Below, piece by piece: positions 41,098 to 50,234 of a stretch of 64,000 nt of DNA. The stretch's first letter is position 1; each line of letters opens with the position of its first letter. The notes beneath the pieces are model-generated. The model was not told the DNA's origin and searched no databases. It saw only the letters and a list, made by a program, of their open reading frames with translations. Source of the stretch: Methylomonas sp. AM2-LC (GTDB lineage Bacteria; Pseudomonadota; Gammaproteobacteria; Methylococcales; Methylomonadaceae). The stretch covers positions 3,677,501-3,741,500 of the forward strand of contig NZ_CP157005.1 of the NCBI RefSeq assembly GCF_039904985.1. The letters run 5' to 3'. The position numbers were made by a program, and so were the translations under genes.

Positions 41098-43122
41098 TTA
41101 TTGTTCAACTTTCGCTAATTCCGGCTTGATTTTAATCGGCAAAACTAATGAGGTACTAGCCATCTCTACGATAGGCAATTGCACATTGTCATCTTTTAAC
41201 GCCCATTTAGCGTAGCGATTATTTAATTTGCGATACTTTAGACTGGCGGTAACAATCAATGGCCCTTTGACATCATCCGCTACTTTAAAACTGTAGCTAG
41301 TGACATCACTGGCACCTGGCGGAATAACACGCTTAAAACTATCACCAACCATATTAAATAGATCGTGACGCCAGACAGCCTCTCCGGTACGACTGATAGG
41401 CACCGATTTATAAAAATAGGCATTTGCATCAACGTTATTCTCTCGATCTAAGGCACCGGATTCATATATTTTTCGTCCTTGCCCGTCTTCAACTAAGAAA
41501 TGTATCCACGCTTCGTTAATATCAGACGTTCCACCGGGAAAGGCATGGCCGACTTGCGCATTGGTTACAGCCACTTTCAAAGTGACATCTTCTCCCAAAT
41601 AATAATAAGCAGGTGCTTCCGTTGATGAGATCAATTGTAAATCCAGATGTTTGGCAGTTTCGGTGGCATCACTACGATTAGGATTATCGATAGTAATACG
41701 CATTTTGTCGGCCTTTAAAAATTCGCGGGTACGTTCTAATTGCGCATGATTTTGCGTTACCCAAGGTATAGCGGTATTCCCACCAATATTAAAATGGGTT
41801 TTAATCATACCTGCCTTATCTGCTGTCGGGTCTTTACCGGGTTGTAAAGGAAAGTGGCAATCCTGACAACGACGCAGTTCGGCATGAGCAAAGGTTTGCC
41901 GTGTCTGCCCGGAATAAGGGCCGTTTAACCAGGCGGTATAATCGTCCTGCATTTTCACCCAACCCCAATTGTTAAAATCTTTGTCCATAAACTGCGCATG
42001 ACAGGTAGCGCACAACTCCGGGGTTGCCAACACGGTACGTGCCAAATCAGCTTTATGCTGCTCTGGTTTCAAACGAATCAGCAGATTATGTATGCCAGTC
42101 GCTAAAGTGTTTGATGATGCATTAAATAAGTAAGGTGTTGGTGGCGTAAATCGATAACTGGCCACCCCTTTGGTGTGTTCGACCCGATCTATGCCATGAC
42201 AGGTCATGCAACTAACCCCTTCCTGTAAATGACCAGGCGTTTCCAAAATACCACCTTTACTTAATTGACCACTCATTAAGGCGGTAGGAGCATGACAGCC
42301 CTCACAATAGCGGGCAGCTTCTATGCCTTTTTTCTCGGAAAGTAGTTTTATATTGGTTTGATAAGTCTTATCTGAACCTGCTTGTGAATGAATAGACGCT
42401 TTCCATTGCTCTGCGATCTGTTCGTGGCAACTGGCACAACGCTCAGACTCACCAATACGGCGTGCATCATAAAAACTACCACTGCCGGTTTCAGTTTGAC
42501 TGGGTCGAAACGGATGCTCACCATAGTTTTTTACATAGGGTTCTATGGCGGCTTTATCTTGATACGGATTAGGTCTTAACTGGTATAATCCGCCAGCCAC
42601 ACCCACCAGAACAACGCTGAATAAGGTGCTGTAGAGTACTGCATTTTGCAATCCCCCACCCAATGAAGGAAATCGGTTAGGTTCGCTTTTTTTACGCCGC
42701 TCGCTTAAGGTAAAAGTATGCAGCAGTATATGTGCAATCACCAATAGCAGGATACCACTAGCCAACCAAACATGCAGTGGCAACACCCACTCTAAAGCCT
42801 CAGTTTGCCCTGTCAACGCAATATGAATCCCCGAACCCGCTACGGTCAGGAACACCAGTACTGAGATAATACCGGAAAAAGTCAACCAGGAACGGCGTAA
42901 CCCTATAGTGCGACGAAAATGCACCCATACATAAGGTGCAAATAAGGCAGTGACGGCAACACCCAACAAGGTATGCAGCAAATAAGTCCATTGCGTAAAT
43001 ACTGAAAACTCAGACCAAATTAGAGTAACAAACCCGCTAAGCGCTAATACCACAGCTGCTGCAACAGTTGGCTTTGCTAATTTTCGCTCAGTATTTAATT
43101 GACTATCATTGACATCGTTCAT
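41098..43122 (-). CDS. Membrane-anchored pentahaem c-type cytochrome with a b561-like membrane domain
   Basis: 674 residues. Five membrane segments in the first 180 residues (about 19-37, 45-67, 79-103, 114-136, 160-180) carry several histidines (LLHTL, WVHFR, GIHIAL, LHVWLA, AHILLH) that could bind b-haem. The periplasmic part has five CxxCH sites: CASCH (about 230), CEGCH (275), CMTCH (308), CATCH (371) and CQDCH (421), of the cytochrome c-554 / multihaem type, then a C-terminal beta domain (about 490-670). Probably moves electrons between quinone and a periplasmic partner. It follows the VCBS/HEAT gene by 12 bases, so they form an operon. The partner oxidase or reductase is unknown. Confidence 0.85.
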   Translation of the reverse strand: MNDVNDSQLNTERKLAKPTVAAAVVLALSGFVTLIWSEFSVFTQWTYLLHTLLGVAVTALFAPYVWVHFRRTIGLRRSWLTFSGIISVLVFLTVAGSGIHIALTGQTEALEWVLPLHVWLASGILLLVIAHILLHTFTLSERRKKSEPNRFPSLGGGLQNAVLYSTLFSVVLVGVAGGLYQLRPNPYQDKAAIEPYVKNYGEHPFRPSQTETGSGSFYDARRIGESERCASCHEQIAEQWKASIHSQAGSDKTYQTNIKLLSEKKGIEAARYCEGCHAPTALMSGQLSKGGILETPGHLQEGVSCMTCHGIDRVEHTKGVASYRFTPPTPYLFNASSNTLATGIHNLLIRLKPEQHKADLARTVLATPELCATCHAQFMDKDFNNWGWVKMQDDYTAWLNGPYSGQTRQTFAHAELRRCQDCHFPLQPGKDPTADKAGMIKTHFNIGGNTAIPWVTQNHAQLERTREFLKADKMRITIDNPNRSDATETAKHLDLQLISSTEAPAYYYLGEDVTLKVAVTNAQVGHAFPGGTSDINEAWIHFLVEDGQGRKIYESGALDRENNVDANAYFYKSVPISRTGEAVWRHDLFNMVGDSFKRVIPPGASDVTSYSFKVADDVKGPLIVTASLKYRKLNNRYAKWALKDDNVQLPIVEMASTSLVLPIKIKPELAKVEQ

Positions 43123-43134
43123 GACTTTATCCGG

Positions 43135-46100
43135 TTAACGATACAGTATTTCCTGATCTTCCAGGTGCCCTTTGTGGATTAAAAATACGATCGCCTCAAA
43201 ACGCAACCAAGCGTCTTCAGCATCATTTTTGGCAAACTTTTCGGCAAACCCAACTAGCGCATCTGAATCCAGCGCAAATAATTTTTGTAGCATTACTCGG
43301 CGCAACGGTTCATTTTTATTTTGCACTAGGCTATACAATACATTAATGGCTTCAGGATCAAATTTGCCGTTATATGCTTTTAACACAGCTTCACGTAAAG
43401 CTAATGGATAACTTTCATCACGCAACAATTTAACTGCAATCTGCCGGGAATTCGCATCATTTTTATCAAATAAAATCAGCGGACAAAAAGCTTGAACATC
43501 CGTATTTTTATTGAAACAAACTTGTCCAATGCTACTGGCTTCAATCGTTGATAGTTTATCTGTTTCAGGCTCTGACTGCTCGACTACTGTATGCGCACTT
43601 TTAACCTTATTGGTAGACTTGTCAGCCAGCAAGACTGCTTTAAGAGCGTCTACATCGCCGCTTATACCCTGATCTAACCAACACTTTAATGCTACATCCC
43701 TTAAGGCAGGTGCAGCTAAAATCTTGCGATAATCATCGTTCACAAAGAGCGCTTTATTTTGCAATAACCCGTTCAAGGCCCATATTTGTATCGGTACCTC
43801 ATGATCAGCCCAGGCACGTCTTAACAATACATCGCGATCCAGATTTTTCTGTGTCAAAAGGGTTTGAAAAGCCAGTAATCGAATATTGGCATCCGACGAA
43901 CGACTTTGATTTTCTAACCAGTCAGAGATCGCTTTTGTGTTGCTATGTCGTAAAATAGTCAACCAGTGCAAAGTAAATGCAGTTGGCTCAGATCGATTGC
44001 TAAAAGCTTTAAAAGCAACTTCAGCCATAGTGTTTACTTGTAGGGGATCGAAAACCAGTACTTCCTGGTCCTGACTCATCAAAGCAGCAAAAACGCCCAA
44101 ACGCTTTTCTAAGGGTATGGCCGAAAACGGTGCCTGCGCCATGACATAGGCGTCCAATGTATGTAAACTCTCGGTATCACCTAGACGCTTTAAGGCGATA
44201 AAGACATTGGCTAAAACTGAGTCGGGCTGGGCAGGGTCTTGCAGCAAGGCAGTCAGTTTAGGTAAAGCCTGCCCCTGACGAATCAACCCCAGTGTACGGA
44301 CAATTTCCGCTCTTGCAGTCGGCTCTGCATCCTGCAAATGACTCAACAAGGTATGCACCCCTCGAAAACGTTCGGCATTTGCCAACGCACGGCTAGCAGC
44401 AACTCTAACTTGAGGCTCAGGATCATCCAGTAAACGGATCAAATACGGTACAGCCAGATATTTCCGATGCACCACCGCCTCTTCTTCCTGAAAAAAATAA
44501 GCAAAACAATCTGCCAAGGCAATTCTGACGCTGGCATCAGGATGGGAAAACTTTCTGAGTAACCAACGTACCGACGTCTCATCTTCGTATATTCTTAAGC
44601 CAGAAATAGCAGCTACCACATTACTGGCTTGTGGATCTTCTAAGGCCTGTATCAGTATGTTTAAGCCTGGCACAGTATTTACTTTAGAGACCGCATTTAC
44701 CACAGCCAAACGCACTTGCGCATCGGCATCCAGATTGGCTATTTTAAGTTCTTGCCAGGTTTGATCGGTAAAATCGGATTGTGACAAAAGCTGTATATAA
44801 CTTACGCGTACTTCCGGAACTTTCACACCCTGCTTTAGTTTCAACTCCTGAGTTACTGGTGCTGCTGCGATGATAGGCAATGCTTGAGCAGCAGGGTTAT
44901 TTTCTTTTATTTGCCAATATTGATCGACACTTAAACCCGTTAATGTTTGTTGCTTGCCACTCGGCCAGTGAATGTTGACATGATCAATCTGGTTATTTGC
45001 GGCTAAACCAAACACGACACGTTTATCACTATCAGAAAGAAAGCCTTCGCCACTCACTACCGTTTTGGTTTGACGCCCACCCGCATAAGTCAGTTCTATC
45101 TGTGCACCGATAGCATCCTGATTTGACTGCTGACCAATTAACTTTAAGCCCAACCAATGTTGTGGTGGTGCATCATTTTGCAAAAACTGGCCTAAATCAT
45201 TGTTATGCACAACATATAGATCAATATCGCCATCATTATCAAAATCGGCTGCGGCAACCCCTCTGGCCGACTGATTGTCTTGTAAGGCTATACCCGATAC
45301 ATCACTAACATCGGTAAAAAAATGTTGTGCGTTACTTAGCAAGAGTTGTTTATGCTGCCCCTGCGAAACTTTACTGGCATCAGCATCGGGCTCTACTAAA
45401 CCACCCGCAATAAACACATCATTGAAGCCGTCGTTATTAAAGTCTTGTATGATTGGCGACCAGGAAGACAAATTTAGAAATTGATTTGCCCCTATACCAA
45501 AATCACGTGCCAAATCTTTGTACTGAAACTTGCCCGTAGCGGTCTTTGCCTTAATCAAAGCGATAGTGGTTTCGCCCATGCTACTGCCAAAAATAAAATC
45601 GATCTCGCCATCATTATTGAGATCACCAGAGGCAATCCCACGATTACCTAAGGCGGAACGCAAACCTAAAGCCTCTGAAACGGGTTCAAAATGCTGTCCA
45701 TCTATATTAAGAAAAGCGGTATTGGAGCCAGTACCTTTATCATTGCTGACCAAAATATCGGGCAAACCATCGTTATTAATATCCTGCCAACTCACATCCA
45801 ATGTGCGCCCATCTGCATCAGCTACGCCTGCGGCAAGCGCCATTTCCTTAAACTTAAAACTCCCGGTATTTAGATAGAGTTGATTGGCTTGTGCCTCGTA
45901 CAGACTAGCATCAAATGTGCGGTTTTTGGTGGTAGCAAACTGACTGTTTGCTTCGAAAGTTTTTTTGCCCTTTTTAAAGTCGATAAAATTTCCCAGATAG
46001 ATATCCAGCAAACCATCCTGATTAAAATCAACAGCTGCGGCAGAGGTTGACCAGCTTTGACCCATCATACCGCTATCAGCACTCACATCAGTAAAAGTGC

Positions 46101-46710
46101 CATCACCGTTATTTTTATATAGCAATCTGGCTTCTTTGCCTGTCACTAACAGATCAGAATCGCCATCATTATCAAAATCTGCGGCTAAACAGCCCATACC
46201 CCAGATCATTTTTTCCAAACCACTAGCAGCAGTTGCATCGATAAATTTGACGCCACCCTGATTTAAATACAGCGCATTACCTTGCGGCTTTTGCCACCAG
46301 TAAGGTCTACCATAATAACGGGTATGTCCAGAACCATTAACCAAAAAAAGATCGACCCAGCCATCCTGGTTAAAATCGGCCGCACAAGCGCCAGAACCCA
46401 GTGATTCGTCGATACCGGCCAATACTTCATCGCCTTGTTGTTGAATGAAGTTCAAGCCCTTTTCTAAGGTTTTGTCTATAAAAGTTACCGGTAAGAGAGC
46501 TTGATTTTTTGGCAATTCAGAAGATGGAATTGCTTTGGCAGCAAAAGGAAATCCGCCGGGTATTTTGAAGGGTGTGGCAAAAACGATCAAACCCAGCAAT
46601 AGTAAACAGATGGCTGCAATCAGTTTTAAATGGGGAGTTGATAGTAGTTTTTGCAGCATGAAATTCTTCATATCAAGTGATGCCTTTATCAGCCGAAGTC
46701 TTTTTGACAT
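43135..46710 (-). CDS. CRTAC1-type protein: FG-GAP/VCBS repeats, ASPIC/UnbV domain and HEAT repeats
   Basis: 1,191 residues. One N-terminal membrane segment (LIAAICLLLLGLIVFATPF) anchors a periplasmic protein. Seven FG-GAP repeats (about 110-500), each with a calcium loop such as DFNQDGWVDL or DFDNDGDIDLYV, form a beta-propeller; an ASPIC/UnbV domain follows (about 515-600, HWPSGKQQTL); the last 550 residues are HEAT-like helical repeats (YLIRLLDDPEPQVRVAASRA). The start is not certain: no ribosome site precedes the ATG at 46710 or the ATG at 46671. In an operon with the multihaem cytochrome, which suggests a scaffold or partner for it. Confidence 0.82.
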   Translation of the reverse strand: MSKRLRLIKASLDMKNFMLQKLLSTPHLKLIAAICLLLLGLIVFATPFKIPGGFPFAAKAIPSSELPKNQALLPVTFIDKTLEKGLNFIQQQGDEVLAGIDESLGSGACAADFNQDGWVDLFLVNGSGHTRYYGRPYWWQKPQGNALYLNQGGVKFIDATAASGLEKMIWGMGCLAADFDNDGDSDLLVTGKEARLLYKNNGDGTFTDVSADSGMMGQSWSTSAAAVDFNQDGLLDIYLGNFIDFKKGKKTFEANSQFATTKNRTFDASLYEAQANQLYLNTGSFKFKEMALAAGVADADGRTLDVSWQDINNDGLPDILVSNDKGTGSNTAFLNIDGQHFEPVSEALGLRSALGNRGIASGDLNNDGEIDFIFGSSMGETTIALIKAKTATGKFQYKDLARDFGIGANQFLNLSSWSPIIQDFNNDGFNDVFIAGGLVEPDADASKVSQGQHKQLLLSNAQHFFTDVSDVSGIALQDNQSARGVAAADFDNDGDIDLYVVHNNDLGQFLQNDAPPQHWLGLKLIGQQSNQDAIGAQIELTYAGGRQTKTVVSGEGFLSDSDKRVVFGLAANNQIDHVNIHWPSGKQQTLTGLSVDQYWQIKENNPAAQALPIIAAAPVTQELKLKQGVKVPEVRVSYIQLLSQSDFTDQTWQELKIANLDADAQVRLAVVNAVSKVNTVPGLNILIQALEDPQASNVVAAISGLRIYEDETSVRWLLRKFSHPDASVRIALADCFAYFFQEEEAVVHRKYLAVPYLIRLLDDPEPQVRVAASRALANAERFRGVHTLLSHLQDAEPTARAEIVRTLGLIRQGQALPKLTALLQDPAQPDSVLANVFIALKRLGDTESLHTLDAYVMAQAPFSAIPLEKRLGVFAALMSQDQEVLVFDPLQVNTMAEVAFKAFSNRSEPTAFTLHWLTILRHSNTKAISDWLENQSRSSDANIRLLAFQTLLTQKNLDRDVLLRRAWADHEVPIQIWALNGLLQNKALFVNDDYRKILAAPALRDVALKCWLDQGISGDVDALKAVLLADKSTNKVKSAHTVVEQSEPETDKLSTIEASSIGQVCFNKNTDVQAFCPLILFDKNDANSRQIAVKLLRDESYPLALREAVLKAYNGKFDPEAINVLYSLVQNKNEPLRRVMLQKLFALDSDALVGFAEKFAKNDAEDAWLRFEAIVFLIHKGHLEDQEILYR

Positions 46711-46821
46711 TCATTGTAAAGCACAGTTTATTATTTTGGTATCTTTTTGGTAATGACAAAGATAGCAAGCCTACTTCTAATTATTTTGGCTTTTGCTGGC
46801 CGCCCCAGCCATTAATGGTGC

Positions 46822-48348
46822 TTACCCCTCATACACCTCATCCTGCGTGATCAGAAATAATACCCAAGAAAATTGGCCCGTACTAATTTTACTACCACAA
46901 TAGCCACACTCTGCAGTCTGCCCCATATTATCAGCAGGTGCACCGCATTGCGGACATTGGCTAAGACTATAAGGCTTGCTATGCTGTACTATGCCTGCCC
47001 GCCGCACCAGTGTCCAATATTCAGAATAATGGCGTAACTCTTTTTTATTTCCGCCTAACAGTTTGCCTTGAGCATCTTCGGTATAATCGTTACATGCTGC
47101 AAAAATTCGTACTGTAATAGCCTCGTAATACTTATCCGTTTCAATTTTTACCAATACCACGCGTTCAATTTGCAGATTGTCCAAACGGTTATACCAATCG
47201 TGTTCTGCGTATAAATTCTGCCAAAACACATTCGCTTCGTACAGTCGGTCTGATAATAAATGCCGAGCGGCTTGCCAGTTTCGTTGACTCCAATGTTGAT
47301 AAATAGTCAAAAAATATGCTCTGACTATCTCCGTTTCAAAAGATTGCCAGAACGCCGGCCAATCGCCATATGCATGTAATTCCTGAAAGCGCTGCATTTG
47401 TTCACTTAAATCCAACTGTTTGATCGTGGACAATTGCGTGCCTTGTTCTTGCGCATAGGCAACCAACTCGTTACTACTTAATGCAGTGGTGCTAAGCACG
47501 ACACGTTTACCTAAATACCACTGCATACCGCCTTTTTGTACTTGTTTACCACAGTATTCACAACTACCCGCATCGGTAAAATGTGCAGGTGCACCACAGT
47601 GTGGACAGCACAGGGTTTGCATTTTTTCCGGTTCCGCAGAAAGCACCCCTTGTTGGCGAAGAAACTGCCAGCGCTCTTGCACTGCATAGCGGGTGTGTTT
47701 GCCTTGGAGGTGCAGTGTATAGTTGGCATCGATATGCACACTAAGGCTTTCCATTTCGGTTCCTTGCTTAGTGTATTCAAGCCATTTTATACCATTGATG
47801 ACCACTTCATTAATTTGCCATGGCGCATTTTGCTGAAAATGTTGTTGCAAGTCTACACTGAGAAAAGGGCTAAGATAGCTAAATTCGGGATGGGTGGAAT
47901 AACTATAAAACTTACTATATAAAGAATGCACAAAATCCAGAAACAGGATGCCGGAAAAATTAGCATCGCTTTGTTTAAGCAAGGTTAATTGTTGAGCAAC
48001 ACCCAATTGTTGTCTGCTGCGATTTTCTAAAGTTGGCATAACAACAAACGTTTGCGATCGACTCATATTTTTTAATACGATGACAATGGCAACGACAATA
48101 ATGATAACAATCACCAAAGCCAGTAAAGATGACATGGGATGAGTAATTTCCTCACTATTACTGCTACCACTACTAAAGCCGCTAGTATTACTGCCACTAT
48201 GGCTACCCCAAGAAAAACCAGATCCTGAAGAGCTATGCGAAGAGCTAGAGGAACTACTGGAATGTCCACCACCGGGCCGTGCTTGTGCTATGTCCAACCA
48301 GCCACAGCTGCCAATTGCAATCAACAGTATTAGCAGTATCAGTCTCAT
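46822..48348 (-). CDS. Tim44-like domain membrane protein with two zinc ribbons
   Basis: 508 residues. A signal peptide ends near AQA, then a Gly/Ser/His-rich stretch (GGGHSSSSSSSSHSSS), a membrane segment (LLALVIVIIIVVAIVIVL at about 78-95), a Tim44-like domain (about 115-235), a zinc ribbon (CPHCGAP...CEYCGKQ, about 245-270), a second Tim44-like region (about 300-450) and a second ribbon (CPQCGAP...CGYCGSK) near the end. Its start overlaps the TPM gene stop by four bases. Such proteins occur with TPM and SPFH proteins in membrane-integrity clusters. The exact role is unknown. Confidence 0.75.
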   Translation of the reverse strand: MRLILLILLIAIGSCGWLDIAQARPGGGHSSSSSSSSHSSSGSGFSWGSHSGSNTSGFSSGSSNSEEITHPMSSLLALVIVIIIVVAIVIVLKNMSRSQTFVVMPTLENRSRQQLGVAQQLTLLKQSDANFSGILFLDFVHSLYSKFYSYSTHPEFSYLSPFLSVDLQQHFQQNAPWQINEVVINGIKWLEYTKQGTEMESLSVHIDANYTLHLQGKHTRYAVQERWQFLRQQGVLSAEPEKMQTLCCPHCGAPAHFTDAGSCEYCGKQVQKGGMQWYLGKRVVLSTTALSSNELVAYAQEQGTQLSTIKQLDLSEQMQRFQELHAYGDWPAFWQSFETEIVRAYFLTIYQHWSQRNWQAARHLLSDRLYEANVFWQNLYAEHDWYNRLDNLQIERVVLVKIETDKYYEAITVRIFAACNDYTEDAQGKLLGGNKKELRHYSEYWTLVRRAGIVQHSKPYSLSQCPQCGAPADNMGQTAECGYCGSKISTGQFSWVLFLITQDEVYEG

Positions 48349-48968
48349 AAATCTATTTCCATTACATCAGGCAATTCGTTAATATCACCGGCCTGCACAG
48401 GCAAATAGCTTGCAAACAGTGTCTGGGTATGCTGTAACGCGGACAATAGCGCAAGCATAGGATTTTTCTCGCTAAAAATCTGATTAAACTGGTGACGTAA
48501 TACTTGCCATTCCTCAGCCGGAATGGCCATTTCCAAACCTCGATCAGGCAATATAGTCACAGTTTGTTCCAAAAAAGAACAATAAATCAACACGCCTATT
48601 TTAGAGCGAGTATGCTGTATGCCGCCTTTTTGAAAAAGCGCGCGAGCCATAATTTCTACTTTTTTTTGCAAGGTCTTTTTTTTGCTACAAATGCGTTTTA
48701 TCCACGGTAAATGTGCAAATGCATAACTACTAGCAAAGGCAAAAATTGGTATATAGTAAACCAACCAGTTTTCGAAAAAATCAGGCGCGTAAATCATATA
48801 GGTATGGGCGAGCCAAGCGGCAAAAAGCCCCCAAACCAGAGGAATAGACGCGTAACTATCGGAACTGGACCTTAACACCACCACCACTTCTGCTTGAGAA
48901 TCCTGCTCTATGGCTTTAACTGCATGCCATAAGCGCGTTTGAAACTCTGTTGTCAATTGATTTTTCAT
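48345..48968 (-). CDS. TPM-domain membrane protein
   Basis: 207 residues. The N-terminal part (HAVKAIEQDSQAEVVVVLR) and the later GVLIYCSFLEQTVTILPDRGLE are TPM-domain signatures. Two membrane segments (about 42-60 and 66-84, LVWGLFAAWLAHTYMIYAP and WLVYYIPIFAFASSYAFA) lie between them. TPM-domain proteins act in membrane-protein quality control or photosystem repair elsewhere. Translationally coupled to the Tim44-like gene and divergent from the SPFH gene, with 62 bases between. Confidence 0.78.
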   Translation of the reverse strand: MKNQLTTEFQTRLWHAVKAIEQDSQAEVVVVLRSSSDSYASIPLVWGLFAAWLAHTYMIYAPDFFENWLVYYIPIFAFASSYAFAHLPWIKRICSKKKTLQKKVEIMARALFQKGGIQHTRSKIGVLIYCSFLEQTVTILPDRGLEMAIPAEEWQVLRHQFNQIFSEKNPMLALLSALQHTQTLFASYLPVQAGDINELPDVMEIDL

Positions 48969-49030
48969 TGTTTTTAAGTACTGTGTTATATAATCAAGCG
49001 TATTAAAAAAACGATACTGAGAGGTAAATC

Positions 49031-50077
49031 ATGGGACTTTTTGACGGTTTAAAACGCCAGTTTCGATCAGTTATTGAATGGCAAAACCCAGCAGCCAACG
49101 CCTTGTTTGAACAATGGACAGACAACGGCGACGAAATCAAAAATGCTTCAACCCTGATAGTGGGGCCCGGACAAGGCTGTATTTTTGTCTATCAGGGTAA
49201 AGTTCAAGCCGTTTTCGACACCGAAGGTTCCTATAATCTCAAAACCGATAACATTCCTTTCTGGACCACCATTACAAAAGTAATGCAATTCTTTGAAAGC
49301 GAACATAAAGTCGGTATTTATTTTTACAGAAAAACCGTGATACTTGATCAAAAATGGGGTACTACCTCCATGATCAAATACCTGGATCCTACCTATAAAT
49401 TTCCTGTTGGTTTACGCGCTTTTGGTAATTATAGTTATCGTATCCAGTCTGCGGCTAGTTTTTTTGTTAATGTGGTCGGCAGCCAAGCCGCATTTACCAC
49501 TGATGATCTGCGCAAGGTCATAGTGGCCCGGCTTAGCCAGCCATTAACGGACTTTCTGGCCACCAGTCATTTTGGTTATCTAGAGATAGATGCCAATCGT
49601 GAAGAGATTGCAGCAGGTGTAAAAGAAAAACTGGAGCTGGTCTTTGCGGAACTGGGTTTTAGCATTACCGATTTTCGTATAGAGGGTACCGACTTTGATG
49701 AAGATACCTTAAAACGCATTAACCGTATTGCCGATATGACCGCCGAAGCCCAGGCCGCCAAAGAAGTGGGACTGGATTACGCACATGTGCAACAACTGGA
49801 AGCCATGCGCGAGGCAGCCAGAAACGAAGGCGGCGGTGCTGGCATGGGTATGGGTTTGGGCGCGGGCATCAGTTTCGGCCAGAATCTGGCTCAGGCATTT
49901 AATGCGCCACCCGCCCAAGCAGCCGCCACTACACCAGCACCCGCCGCTCCTTCTCCTGTAACCGTTGCGGCTGATCCTATGGAAAAACTAGCTCAGCTTA
50001 AAAAATTGTTTGCCGCAGAACTTATCACAGAGGAAGAATATGCGGAAAAGAAAAAGGCTATTTTAGATTTACTGTAA
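49031..50077 (+). CDS. SPFH (band-7) domain protein with C-terminal SHOCT motif
   Basis: 348 residues. The N-terminal domain (GPGQGCIFVYQGKVQAVFD, YFYRKTVILDQKWGT) is of the SPFH type found in virion-core-like and stress proteins. The central region is helical and Ala-rich (TAEAQAAKEVGLDYAHVQQL), a Gly/Met-rich link follows (GGGAGMGMGLGAGI), and the last 32 residues are a SHOCT motif (LAQLKKLFAAELITEEEYAE). AGAGGT stands six bases before the ATG. There is no membrane segment, so it is peripheral to the membrane. Divergent from the TPM/Tim44-like pair; together they form a plausible membrane-stress group. Confidence 0.85.
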   Translation: MGLFDGLKRQFRSVIEWQNPAANALFEQWTDNGDEIKNASTLIVGPGQGCIFVYQGKVQAVFDTEGSYNLKTDNIPFWTTITKVMQFFESEHKVGIYFYRKTVILDQKWGTTSMIKYLDPTYKFPVGLRAFGNYSYRIQSAASFFVNVVGSQAAFTTDDLRKVIVARLSQPLTDFLATSHFGYLEIDANREEIAAGVKEKLELVFAELGFSITDFRIEGTDFDEDTLKRINRIADMTAEAQAAKEVGLDYAHVQQLEAMREAARNEGGGAGMGMGLGAGISFGQNLAQAFNAPPAQAAATTPAPAAPSPVTVAADPMEKLAQLKKLFAAELITEEEYAEKKKAILDLL

Positions 50078-50150
50078 AAGGAATAATCCACGCGACATGC
50101 TGGAATAGGTGGTAATAGGCAAAGCCGTATTGCCCCCCTTTTGCCTTCGA

Positions 50151-50189
50151 TCATGAGGCACATTACTCTGAAGCTAATGTGCCTCATGA
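50151..50189. terminator. Long perfect hairpin between convergent genes
   Basis: TCATGAGGCACATTA (50151-50165) pairs perfectly with TAATGTGCCTCATGA (50175-50189), 15 bp with a 9-nt loop, 73 bases after the SPFH gene and 46 before the end of the convergent gene. No T-run on either side. Probably a two-way terminator; a repeat or protein-binding site is also possible. Confidence 0.6.
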
Positions 50190-50234
50190 GGCTGTCACAT
50201 TGGCAGTTACCAGTTATCGCGTTACCCCATTTTC

